From Gnetum montanum (Eukaryota > Streptophyta > Gnetopsida > Gnetales > Gnetaceae), in the NCBI GenBank assembly GCA_015680685.1, contig MNCI01026285.1, positions 501,293 through 565,292 on the forward strand: DNA of 64,000 nt, read 5' to 3'. The position numbers and the translations under genes were made by a program. Of this stretch, positions 23,607-34,760 are shown one piece after another (within the stretch, counting starts at the first letter, position 1; every line of letters begins with the position of its first letter). The notes beneath the pieces are model-generated. The model searched no databases. It was not told where the DNA came from and was given only the letters and a program-made list of their open reading frames with translations.

Positions 23607-25260
23607 TCATATGGGGCCCTCAGTTCTTTTTAGTTTTTGTTTTACAAGTTTTTGTTTTCCATGTTTTTGTTTTACACATTTTTGTCTTACAAGTTTTTGT
23701 TTTACAACTTTCTTTAACTTTTCTTATTTTTGTTTTACAACATCATTATACTTTTCCATTTTGTGTGCGTNNNNNNNNNNNNNNNNNNNNNNNNNNNNNN
23801 NNNNNNNNNNNNNNNNNNGTATTTCTCAAACTAAGGAAGGACTCAAGGATTGAAATGGATGTGACTTCAAAGGAACTTTATGCTTTTGTGTTGGTCATTC
23901 TCTTGGGTGCTTGGATGTTTTCTTTTTGAGTTTTCTTGCTGTTCCGATGTTATCCCAATTATCGGAAGCTGAGACAATAAAAATAAAAAGTCTTTGCATG
24001 CCCACCCCTTAGACGAAATAAACTTGGGCTACAAGCACTAGTTATGGAACCAAAAGTGTCCTTCTAACTAAGGCCCTTCTCTCTTCTCATTCTCTCCTTT
24101 GTTTCGTCGGAATGGTGGTGACTCTTGGGGAAGGCATCCTTGTTATCCAAGTGGATGGTTTAGCCGAATGCATTGATGCAAAGTCACTAGATATGGTTGG
24201 TTTGAGGCCAGACTTGAAATGGGATTTGCTAAGTCACATTAATCATGAACTACACAAGGGGTTATACAACACCTTGTTCTTGACATTTTGTTCCATTCTA
24301 TTCTCTCCATCCTTCTATCCATTGTTCACCTCATTGTCAGTTGTATCATTAGTGTATATATTTTGGTTGATGCATTGTTTTCTTTTTGGTAAATTCTTGT
24401 AGTTAAGACTTTAACTCTTGTTCCAAATGACATTCCCAGAGCCTATAGACTCTTTGAATGTGGCTTTGTCAGGGCACTAAAGGGCATGAGCCTACTTTGG
24501 GGAGGACCCACTAACATTCCTATTTGGTGCACCAAGTTAACTTCTTTTCCCTAATATTTTTGCAATTAATTTCATTTTTTTCATTACCATCTTGACATCC
24601 ATTTTCCCAATGCTATAGTTGTCCCTTTTTATCTATCTTTCTTATTCCTTTCCTTTCTCCATTCTACCACTATCGGAGGTTCACGATTAGTCATGGGGGT
24701 ATAGGGCCTGATTTTTCGATTTTCTCCTAGCCCTGAATTTTTTGATTTTCCTTCTAACCCCTACACCTTCGGTAGTCATCATCAATATATCTTCCGATCC
24801 ATATCAGTCATACCACAACCTAGCCAATAAAATTTCACCACAGCAAGGTATCAATTACATGATGATTCATTTACCCTTGCTAATATAAGATTGTGTTGTA
24901 TGTGCAAATGGCAATCATGCCACAATGAACTGGATCTAGAGGGAACACTTGGAATGGAGCAGCAGTGGAAGTAGTTATGCAAGGAGCAAGATCGATGGTG
25001 CACTTACCGATGGACAATGGAAGGTGCAATCTTAGCGTTGGCAGTAGTAACACTTCTTTCTCTCTCTCTTTCTCAGCTGCCAACTAAGGCCTAATGTCAA
25101 TGTAATAAGGTGTTCACCCTTGTTGTCATGAACAACAATTTTGTCAAGTCTTGTAATGATGATCCGTTCACATGTCATCCCATTAGTTTCATTACCCTTA
25201 ATAATCCCATACCTTCCCAATATTATTGTAAGGAACTCAAGGACGAGTTTTCATTCAGTC
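23607..25260 (+). other. Element A 3' non-polymerase region
   Basis: This region begins with a T-rich minisatellite (23620-23760, units like TTTTTGTTTTACAA) and contains a 48-base N run (23771-23818). It is homologous at DNA level to 31133-33000 of element C. An open frame of 96 codons at 24112-24402 has a charged first half and strongly hydrophobic second half. Athila elements can carry an env-like gene in this position, but the C copy does not keep the frame, so I do not call a gene. Confidence 0.55.
23771..23818. other. assembly gap (48 N)
   Basis: A short N run within the T-rich repeats of the element A 3' region. The low complexity on both sides suggests an unresolved repeat. Confidence 1.
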
Positions 25261-25269
25261 ATGGGGGTA
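25261..25269 (+). promoter_or_regulatory. polypurine tract of element A
   Basis: ATGGGGGTA directly precedes the 3' LTR. The identical tract adjoins the 3' LTR of element C (minus strand, 31133-31141). Confidence 0.85.
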
Positions 25270-26316
25270 TGATGAGACGCGATATCGCATCCCATGCAAT
25301 ATCGCGTACATGATATCGCGTTGTCCCTTGTGATATCGCGTATGTGATATCACGGTCCACCACCAACTCTATAAATAAGAGATGGATTTTCCTTGTTTCC
25401 TCATCCTGGGCTAGAAGTAGGGAAACTCTGGCAAATTTATCACTCCAGAGATAGAATATTTTCCATGTGCCCGCAGTAGGAGTCCTAAAGTGAATGGATC
25501 TTTATTTGAGCAACATTGTACCTGAACATAAGTTGTGTACGGCAATAAAGATGAACTTCTTGGATAAACCTTGCAGTGCATGGAATAGGATTTTATTTTA
25601 ATGTTATTTATTTCTTTCTCTCTCTCACCCTTAAACTCCTAGAATGCGAAATGAGTACGACTTGATTACGAGCATCTAAGGATGTGTACGGATAGTCAAG
25701 CAATTAGCTGCTCATCGCAACACGGTATGAGTATGACTTGATTATGAGCATCTAAGTGTGACTACTTAGTAACCCAATGGCATATCTAGGATCTGCGCTT
25801 GGTAATCCCAGTGGTAGTCGTGCACAAGGATGTGTACGATTAGTTAAGGAATTGGCTGCTCATCGCACTTAGGCTAGATTAGCTTTCTCAATCCTTTACT
25901 CATAGTTAAGTGCCTCAGTACAACCACTTCGAGCACGTGCGTTACGCGTGGTGATCCTAGCAATGATTAGCATTTGGTAGCTCTGGTTGCATCAGTTCAA
26001 GGTGAGTATGGTAAGTGGGAACAGATGCTGACACTAGGTAATTTAGACTTAGTTCATTAGTTAGAGTTAGTTAGTTTTTTCAACCCTTCACCTTGATAGC
26101 ATAGGACATAAAACATAAAAGACTATAAAAATCATATACCTTTGACTTACTTAACCATACACTGTGAAAACTACAAGTAAGTCTGGAAAGACAACGAATG
26201 ATTAACCCAAAGTGTTCCATGGGACGTGTAGGCACTTAGTCTATGGAGTTCAATCAGATCACGCTTGCTACACTTGTTTTGTATGGTTAAGTGTATGGGT
26301 ACCTTGCCACTCATCA
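25270..26316 (+). repeat. 3' LTR of element A
   Basis: About 1047 bp, partner of 8971-10016, with the TATA box TATAAATAAG conserved near 25371. U3 has more GATATCGC palindromes than the 5' LTR (at least five in 25278-25360), so this part has changed in copy number since insertion. Confidence 0.93.
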
Positions 26317-26321
26317 CTACT

Positions 26322-26442
26322 CATCATGGTGACATCATTCTTGCATTGGTTACATGCCAATGAGCAATGCAGCAATGAGGGTAGTCAGGTAGTGGCAACA
26401 CAACAACAACAAACCCTTGTGTCTAAACAACACCAGAAAAAT
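26322..26442. other. continuation of the flank interrupted by element A
   Basis: This 121-base stretch rejoins the DNA left of 8966. It includes a CAA-rich run (26397-26412). No gene is seen. Its end is set by the start of the E-prime LTR. Confidence 0.5.
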
Positions 26443-28027
26443 TGAGTTACATTTTCTAATAAGAAAGTTTGGATTAAGCATTATTAAAAACATTACTTAT
26501 ATTATGGTGTTCATTAGTTATGATATAATTTTGAAAAGATAATACATGTACATATGTCAAAGTCTATGTGTTATATTTAGCCTAAGTTAATTTTCACATA
26601 GAGGATGTATAGAATACCTAACTAGATTTCTTAAATGTGTACATTTAAAAGGATACTTATCAATTGTGGCATATATCTCTCTAATTTTTTGTAACTTCCT
26701 ATGGTGAATTTTATGATATTTATTACCAAGGAAACACTTTGCAACCATAGCTTAAATTTTTCATAATTCCCATGAAATTTTTAACTCCTAAGGTAGTTAT
26801 AAATTTATATTCCTAAGATATTTTTAAGGCCCTTACCTCCTCATAATTATTATAACTGCCTTAAGGTCACTATAAAAGAACCTTCAAAGGTAAAATTTGA
26901 GAAACAATTTTGGAAAAAGGAATTAAAGATTACTAGTAAGATGGCTTACCAAAGACATCAATTCAACTATTTTTTCTTAATCTAGTGAGTTCATTTCTTC
27001 ACATTTTGTTTTAGTTACTTAGCTAATGGTTTAGATAATATTATGGTTGGCATTTAAATTTTGGATTTTTTCCTAGGTTACCTTTTGTAGCTCTATTTTT
27101 GTGCAATATTAGAATCCTATTAAGATTTTCCATAGAAGACCTTATGTTGTTGAAAAGTCGAAAGAGCTATTTAATAGTAATGTCTTAACAAAATTGCCTA
27201 TTTTGAGAGTAAAGAATCTTGGAAAATCTTTGGTATTTTGAGATTACTAAAATAGCTTTTTTATTTTAAAGCATACTACCTTGGTATTATAATCCTAAAA
27301 TTGTCAAATTTTTGAAAGCTTTGTTGAATACAAGCTTTGACAACTATTAACTAGCCAAAATAGAGACTCATACTTTGTTGTTTATGCAGTGATTTTTGGT
27401 AGTATAATAATATTTTTTTAATGAAATTGTTTGTTGAGCTCATAAGGTTTGAACAATTTGTAGTTATTGAATTAGAAATAACTTTATTGTGAAGTGTTTC
27501 CTCGTGTCAATTTATCTTGCTCAAATATTTGAGATTTCACACAAATCTACTTTCTTTTCTTTTCTCTTTCTAAATCTATTAAATCTCACTCTATTTCTAG
27601 TTTTCTTGTGAAATTTTTTCTCTAAGGGAAATTAGGAGTATGAAAAAAAATTTCTCAAATGTTTTTTGCAAAATTTTATTTATTATAAGTAACATATTAT
27701 AGGGATTGTATAGACTAAGTGATTGGAAAAATAGGAACTTTCAACAACTTACCGTATATGACAAAGTTTTCTAAATCTCATTTATGTTAGTCAATTACAT
27801 TTTTATACACAACATAACCATTTCAACATTCACAATAGCAAACACATACTCACATCTAGTATGTTTCATAACTATTAAGTTTATTTGGAGGTATCTAGAC
27901 CTTGGTGTTCCCAAAGACTAGTAAGCACCTAAATCCTATTTGAAAACACCTTTGATCCTATGACCCTCAATCATGAGACACTGAGGCTATCCAACATTGG
28001 CAGTTTGATCCCAAATAGTCACCAACA
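26443..28027 (+). repeat. 5' LTR of element E-prime
   Basis: The 3' end (CACCAACA at 28020-28027) is fixed by comparison with element E and by the primer site that follows. The start is a candidate: TGAGTTAC at 26443 would give 1585 bp, near the 1534 bp of the E LTR. A TATA box, TATAAAAG, lies at 26871-26878. The sequence is AT-rich. Confidence 0.7.
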
Positions 28028-28034
28028 ATTCTTT

Positions 28035-28053
28035 TGGTACTAGAAGGAGGGTT
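28035..28053 (+). promoter_or_regulatory. primer binding site of element E-prime
   Basis: TGGTACTAGAAGGAGGGTT begins eight bases after the LTR. It is the same site as in B and D, with two or three changes. Confidence 0.75.
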
Positions 28054-28429
28054 AAAAATTAGTCCTCTTCGTTCATAAGCTTCATAGCGCTAGCACACCA
28101 ACAATTCTTTATTGTTATTAGGGCTTAGAAATTATATACTATTTTCATTTCATGATTAAATAAATTGTTAGTTTGGAAAATTTCAAAGGTTATAAAGAAA
28201 TTCTTGATTATAAGAGTAATTACTTATTAGAAGAAAAACAAAATAAGGTTTTTGAGTTTGAATTAAGTAGTGGAGTAAAGATCAAATAGATAAGAAGATC
28301 ACCCCTTTTGTCTAGTTTATTAGTCTATAAAAGAAGATAAAATAAATATAACAGTTCAATGATCAAAAGAAGTCATAATAGGATGGAAAATCCTTGACAA
28401 AGACTTACACCACTAAAATTTCAAAACTA

Positions 28430-29660
28430 AAATGATATTCCTAAGGTAGTTTATAAATATTTTTCTAAGCCTTTTATTCTTGGAAAAGCTTATTTAGCTA
28501 AAGAATATATTCACATGTTTGAGTTAGCTTTGGCTCATGCAAATGTTCAACAAGAAGATGAAGCTTGTGGATTCTTTGAAAAAAATTTAAAGGATATTGC
28601 TCAAATTTGGTATTCAAACTTTGCAAGTAATAGTATCACAAGTTGGGATGATATGAAAATTTTTTTCTTTGCAAAATTTGAAAATCAATTAGATCAACAA
28701 AAACTATAGTATGGACTAGTATAAGCCAAGTAAGGAGTTAAAGAGTTAATTAGAGATTTTGACATCAATTTTTAATGAATTTATGCGCATTTTCAAAGAC
28801 AATATAGACCATCAAATGAAGTGTTTAAAGATACTTATATTAAGGCTATGAATCCCAATATTTCAATTTGGTTAAGGAGAGCTCCAAACTTGCTAACATT
28901 GAATGATTACTTTAGTGAAGCTATATAGTTAGAGAAATAACTCAACTTAAACCATGAAGAGATTATCACAACTCCAAAAAGAGAAGAGAAAATGATGATT
29001 CTTGTACAAGATTTTGCTCAACTTAAAGCATTACTAGGACCATCTCGTGTTAAGAAAGAACAAGAGTGTGAAAGCAGAGAATCTAAAAAAGGATAGTTAA
29101 TGAGAGACTTTTCCAACAAGGTGGCTAAATTAGAGAAATCTCTGGCAAAATTTGAAATCAAAGAAGAAAGGAAAAACAGAAAACATAAGCATAAAGATAC
29201 TAAGTTAGTAAAAGATGAGGATGAAAGTGATGTTATTATGTCAAAATTCCTTGATATTGAATCAAATAATGAGTTATCTAGTGTTCATTATGTAAGCAAC
29301 TCTTCCAATAATAGATCTAGTGATACCACTTCTTTGTCACGTTTTGAAGAGGATACATCATTAGATGAAGAGTGTAATAACAATGAAGAAAATAGATATG
29401 ATCTAATATCAAAATAAATATTTACTTCCGAACCTTTGAATCTTATTTTTGATCCACCTACTAAGAGAAAGGTTTTTGAACTAAGTAGAAGAGAGAAGAA
29501 TAAAATTAAAGAAGATCAAGGAGAGCAAAGTACTCAAAATCAATCTTAAAATAAATAGATGAAGAAACTAGGCTTTTATGGAGATGAAGAATATGATTTA
29601 ATTAAATATCTCAAACATGTCAAGGAAAATATCAACATATATCAATTATTACAAATAGGA
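28430..29660 (+). pseudogene. Element E-prime gag
   Basis: After a 376-base leader without a gene, a frame with stops encodes a gag protein. The capsid-like core is at 28450-28900 (FELALAHANVQQEDEA, IAQIWYSNFASNSI, SWDDMKIFFFAKF), followed by a lysine- and glutamate-rich, probably coiled-coil region (28960-29230) and an acidic, serine-rich tail (29230-29420). I see no zinc knuckle. No start codon is clear, because the beginning is damaged. It has more stops than the protease that follows. Confidence 0.7.
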
Positions 29661-29681
29661 GATTAGTAGAAAAATTCTTTA

Positions 29682-30230
29682 GTGTTTATTAATGACAAAA
29701 GGAGAGTTGAAGAGTTAGAGTTAAGCTATGTGTCTAATAATGACAAGAAAATAAAAATTAGCTATGATTGTACTCCTAATAAGGAATCTCCTCCTTTTCT
29801 TTTGACAATGAAGTTAAATGAAAAGTATCTTAACAATTTTTTAGTTGATTCTATAGCTATATCTACTATTATGTTGTTATCCATATGCAAGAAACTTGGT
29901 TTGACTCCTAAAAAATCAAATAAGAAGATTTTTCAAGTGGAAAAAATTAGAGTAAAGATTGTGGATCAACTACCCAATGTTCTATTAGAAATTTTTTCTA
30001 AACCACATATCAAAAGTAGAGTAACTATTCAAGTGGTAGATATACTAGACTCATATAATCTTTTGTTGAGCAGAAGTTGGAGTAAGAATTTTTCAAGTTA
30101 CATATCAACAGATTACTCACCTATGTCACTACCTTGGAAAGGAGATCCAAATCAAATCTATGTATATGGTGAACCTTTAATGAATGAAAAATTACTTCAA
30201 ATGGCAAGAACAAAGTTGTTAAAATAAAAG
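29682..30230 (+). pseudogene. Element E-prime protease
   Basis: A 181-codon open stretch holds an aspartic protease domain. The active-site region reads LVDSIAISTIM followed by LSICKKLGL; the Gly after Asp-Ser has become Ile, which should abolish activity. The second half has the family block SYNLLLSRSWSKNF, in place of LGRPWL. Element E has the same protein at 63714-64000 with AMSTIMPLSICKKLGL. Element C is inserted 70 bases downstream, before the RNase H. Confidence 0.8.
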
Positions 30231-30300
30231 CTTTTGAAACCAAAATCTACACACTTCAAGAAGTTGATAACTTGGAAAAAGAAGAATCTCAAGGTAAGTT

Positions 30301-31132
30301 GATGAGCAACGAGGTATCCCTACACTCAACCATACAAATACAACCGTCCACACATGATCTAGTTGAATTTCAAGGACTAAGTTCTTATGCAATTTTGTGG
30401 AACAAGGATGGGTTAGTCAATCGTTGTCTTCCCAAGCTTACTTGTATAGCACAATTGTATGGTTAAGTAAACTTGAGGTATATGATTTTTATATATTTTT
30501 ATGTTTTATGGCCTAGTGCTGCAAAGGGAGGAGAGAGATTACTAAGTAACTAATTTAATTTAACTATTCAACTATGCTTTAACTAGTCCTAACACCAACA
30601 TCTATTCTCACTTGCCGTACACATCCTAAACCAGTGCAACATTGCTGGGATTACCAAACAATAATCGTTACTGGATTACCAAGCATTACCCACATGCTCG
30701 AAGTAATCGTACTGAATGTGATTACTTATGAGAGTTATAGGGTGAGAGAGAAAACATTAATTAACTAAGTAAAGCATTAAATAACTACAATTAACATTAA
30801 TTAATCTGTTCTAGATGCTGCAAAGTTATCACAAAGTTCATCTTTATTGCCGTACACAAGGTGTGCTTAAGTACACAACGCTCGAATGAGGATTCGTTCA
30901 CTTTCTAACTCCTATTGTGGGCACGTAGAAATAATTCTAACTCTGAGAAAAAGAAAAGACAAAAGTTTGAGTGAGGGGCTAAGACTAATTAACAAACTAC
31001 TCAACAAAAACTACCCAAACCAAGTGCGTCCACCTCTTATTTATAGGCAACCAGACATCAGATGCCTGATATCACTTGGAAGGTCCCAATATCATAGATG
31101 CGATATCACATACCCAATATTTCAGCTCATCA
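30301..31132 (-). repeat. 3' LTR of element C
   Basis: About 832 bp. On the minus strand the TATA region reads CTATAAATAAGAGG (31033-31046). U3 carries GATATC palindromes at 31064-31115, fewer than in the A LTRs. Confidence 0.92.
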
Positions 31133-33088
31133 TACCCCCATGACTAAATAAAAACTCGTCCTCAAGTTCTTTACAAAATATTGGGAAGGTATGGGATTAT
31201 TGACTGTATGAGAACTAATAGCAACAGGGAATAACATATTCAAAGTGCCCAATAAATTGATTGACAAACATATTACAACATTGGTGTTCATGCCCTTTGT
31301 GGTGAACACTATACATAGATGACATCCAGACCCTCATATGATAGCTTGAAGAGAGAGAAAAGAAAATGAGGCACGTTGTTGCCGACGTTGCGATTGCACC
31401 TTCCATTGTTTATCCATAGCCATGCGACCAAACTTGTTCCCAGTGTGAATGGTCCATCTCAAGTGCTTCCTCCTATCCTAGTCCATTATTCATGTAATCA
31501 CCATCTACACATACAACATAGTCATGAATGAGCAAGGATAGGTAAGCCACAATGTAGTTGATACCTTGCCTCAATATAAAGTGCATTGGCTAAGTTGTGG
31601 TTATGGTAGAAACTGGGTTAGAGGTTTATCACTAATAACTACCCAAGGTGTAAGGGTGATACATGTAGTAGAATGGAAAAGTTTGTTACAAGGTCTCGAG
31701 GACTAAGAGCGAACCTCTAGTAGCAATAGGATGGAAAAGTATATGGAACAAGAAAAATGGGAAAAATAACAACAACGATGCCAATAAAATGAATGTCATG
31801 GATGGGGATGAAATGAGAAATTTCTAATTTCAAGAAATGTTTAAGGAGAAGAATTTAACAATTGCACCATAAATGAATGTCAATGGGTCCTCCCCAAAAT
31901 AGTCTCATGCATTTTATGCCCTGACAAACCCCCAAACTAAAGATTCCATAGGCTCTAGGTATGACATATGGAAACAATGGTTAAAGACTTACCCACAAAA
32001 ATTTACCGAGGAAAAACAATGTATCAACCAAAATATAGACTAATCATAAAACTATCAATGAGGTGGAAAATGGGATGAAAGATGGAGAGTAGAAAATGAA
32101 ATGGAATCCCAAGAGCAAGGTTGTGTAAAGTCCCTTGTGTATTTTATGGTTTAGGGAACTAAGTAGAACTCATTCCAAAGCTAGACTAAAACCAACCACA
32201 TTAAGTGACCTAAAAGCAATACACTTGACCAATCAATCCTCTTGAAGAAACAAGAATGCTTCCCTAAAGAGTCACCACCATTCCAAAGAGAGAAAGATAG
32301 AGAAGGAGGAAGCAAGAAAGGGTCTTAGTTAAAGGGAACCTTCAGGCATGGGTAACATGTCTTTCCAGTGTCATAACTAGTGCTTGTAGCCCATATTTCT
32401 TTATTATGTCTAAGGGGTATGCTTTGAATTCTCACTAGTTTTTTTTCATGTGAGAACCACACCATGCAAAGAATTATTTTTATTCACTTAGATTCCTGAT
32501 ATTTGATCAATGGTAGAATGGAAAAAAACCCATGAAAAGCATCCAAGTACCCAAGAGAATAGCTAGCACATGTGCATCGAATCCCCATAAAGTCACACCC
32601 TTTTCAACCATTGAGTCCTTCCTCGGTTTGAAGAATACCAAGCCACCAATTCATTAATAAGTTTATTTTTAAAAAATGGATAGTATAGTTTCAAAACCAA
32701 GGGATACCATAGAGTTGAATGGATGAATGGGTGATGTGGACACATTTCCTATTTTATAAAAAGAACCATATCTTAATATCAACATTGAAAATCAAAGGTA
32801 AAAACCAAACATTAGCAATCAACATTATTATAGTACAATCCACCATCATGAGCACTTATTATATGATGAATGAAAGTAAGTCAAAAAAATAAATAGTAAA
32901 AATGGTAATGATGGTGTAAAATAAAAAATAAGTAGATATGAAAAAATGTGTAAAACAAAAATACAAAAGGAACTGAGACCTTTGAATGGTTAGCATTAGT
33001 GGCCATCTCCCCCATGACTGAGGTGGTAGGAGGCAATCCAAAATAGGGAGCAAGGTTGTCCACCAACAGAGGTAGCATTGGTACTGGC
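31133..33088 (-). other. Element C 3' non-polymerase region
   Basis: The polypurine tract is at 31133-31141 (minus strand, ATGGGGGTA), an internal copy is at 33004-33019, and T-rich minisatellite sequence lies at 32880-32990. The DNA is homologous to 23578-25269 of element A. No open frame longer than about 65 codons looks genuine. Any env-like gene once here has decayed beyond recognition. Confidence 0.6.
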
Positions 33089-34330
33089 TATCCTAGGCTC
33101 ATGGAAAGGTTTGGTTTGTTGGACGTTGACCAATAGTTTCTTGTCCAAGCTCTCAGGTTTGTAAATCATCATGGCTCCTAAAGGAAAATTTTCATGAATG
33201 ATATAAGGTCCTTCTCACATTTTTTGAAATTTATTTTGTTGTGGCACATGTGTGGAATTCCTATAGAGAACCTTATCTCCTAGTTGATATTTAACTATTC
33301 TAATCCTTAGATCATGACATTGTTTATTAAAAGCCTTGTGCAATTTGTTAGATGACAGGGTGACTAGTTGATTCTCATCTAGCAAGTTAAGGTTCATTAG
33401 CCATTCTTTTTGTGCTAGATCAAGGTCAAGGTTAAGATTACATGTCATGGATAGTGTATGAATTTCTACTTGAATAGGGAGCATTGGAAGTTTACTATAC
33501 ACTAACTCATAGGGAGAGTAGCCTATAGGGAGTTTCCATGAGGAGCAGTATGCCCAAAGAGCATCATTCAGTTTGGTGATCCAATCTCTCCTATACTTGC
33601 TAATAGTTCTTCTCAATATCTTTGTAATATCCCTATTGGTGACCTCAGCTTGACCATTTTCTTGAGGGTTGTATGGTGTAGTAAATTTTTTCTTGAGGGT
33701 TACATTAATTTTTTCTTGAGGGTTGCTTGAGGCTTGTATGGTTGTATGGTGACCTACTAAGAATTTTCTCTTGAGGGTTGCATTAATTTTTAAAAATTCA
33801 CACCTATGAAGTGTGTACCATTGTCTAAAATAAGTGCATGAAGCACATCAAACCTATTTACAACTTGTTGTTAAACAAATCATGCAACTATAGATGATGT
33901 ATAATCCTTAATGGTGGCTACATCTGCCCATTTTGTGAAGTAGTTAATGGCAACAACAATGTAGGCTTTTCCATTGGATATTGGTGTAATAGGCCCCATA
34001 AAATCAATTCCCCAAATATAGAAGGGTTCTAAAGGTTGAACCCATTGTTGCAAACCCTATATTCTAGCAGTCATTCTCCCATCACATTGACATCGCTCAC
34101 AAGATTAGATGAAATGATGGATGTCCTAGAATAATGTAGGCCAATAATATCCTGCAAGCAAGATTTTAATGGCTATTCATCTCCCAGCATAATGACCCCC
34201 ACAAGGACCCTCATGAGCATTTTGGAGAACTCATAATTGATCCAACTCAGAAACACACCATTGGACCAAGCCCTCGGGACATACTTTATAAAGTTGCCCA
34301 TTGATCTCCATAAAATACTTGGCTTAGTAA
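33089..34330 (-). pseudogene. Element C integrase
   Basis: Integrase inserts the cDNA into the genome. The HHCC zinc domain is at about 34080-34260 (NAHEGPCGGHYAGR, then GYYWPTLF and CERCQ). The catalytic core follows with GIDFMGPI (first Asp, near 33990) and LILDNGTHF (second Asp, near 33835); then a region near 33600-33780 is scrambled by local duplications of a TTGAGGGTTG-like segment. The Athila-type block DALWAYCSSWKLPIGYSPYELVY lies at 33480-33570, and the GPY-type C-terminus EGPYIIHENFPLGA near 33190. Several stops break the frame. Confidence 0.82.
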
Positions 34331-34334
34331 TAAA

Positions 34335-34760
34335 TTATTGTTTCTTTTTAATGTCTAACCCTTGTGGTGTTTGTTGTGTAGGGAGATAGGTGAGAATACT
34401 ATTATACCAGTTTGTCTCCAAGGTCAATTGATTAGTTACTACACCTTCAAAGAGGAGTTCATCAGGGAAATGATCAAAGAGTGGATATTCATCCTCTTTG
34501 TTGTCCCATCGCAACTGAGATAAATGATCAGCAACTACATTCTCAGTGCCTTTATGATCAATCATTGTAAGATCAAACTCTTGTAAGATTATGAGCCATC
34601 GTATGATGCAAGGGTTCACCATTGGTTTATTCATTAGGAACCTTATTGCACTATGATCCATGTGCATGAATACCTTATAGCCCAAGACATAGTGCCTAAA
34701 TTTTTCTAGTGAAAACACTACAGCCATTAATTCTTTCTCTATTGTGGTGTAGTTAAGTTG
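34335..34760 (-). pseudogene. Element C RNase H
   Basis: The domain degrades RNA in the RNA-DNA hybrid. It reads MAVVFSLEKFRHYVLG, HMDHSAIRFLMNKP (the Asp of TDH), IRWLIILQEFDL and GTENVVADHLSQL, all standard for the Ty3/gypsy RNase H and closest in wording to Athila. It is open for 130 codons. Integrase follows within a few bases. Confidence 0.88.

Larger units (their letters stand above)
8971..26316 (+). mobile_element. Element A: Athila-like Ty3/gypsy element, non-autonomous, interrupted by element B
   Basis: Two long terminal repeats, 8971-10016 and 25270-26316, begin TGATGAG and end CTCATCA and enclose gag and protease. The flanking 5-bp target duplication is perfect: CTACT at 8966-8970 and 26317-26321. 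A tRNA-Asp-type primer site follows the left LTR and a polypurine tract precedes the right LTR. No reverse transcriptase, RNase H or integrase is present, although element C, which shares its LTR ends, primer site, gag and protease, has them. The element is therefore an internally deleted relative that would need enzymes from another copy. Element B (12306-22401) sits inside its gag. Without B it would be about 7.2 kb. Confidence 0.93.
26443..30300 (+). mobile_element. Element E-prime, left part: Tat-like Ty3/gypsy element split by element C
   Basis: The part contains the 5' LTR, primer site, gag and protease. The element resumes at 40229 after the insertion of C and is broken again at 41796 by D. 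It belongs to the same family as element E on the minus strand (59295 to the edge), shown by matching LTR ends (tgttggtgacc / ggtcaccaaca), protease and RNase H. The integrase and 3' LTR are outside the window. Frames carry many stops, so this is an old copy. Confidence 0.85.

Noticed and set aside
24112-24402. env-like gene in element A
   Set aside because: The hydrophobic frame is not kept in the homologous part of element C, so coding is not supported.
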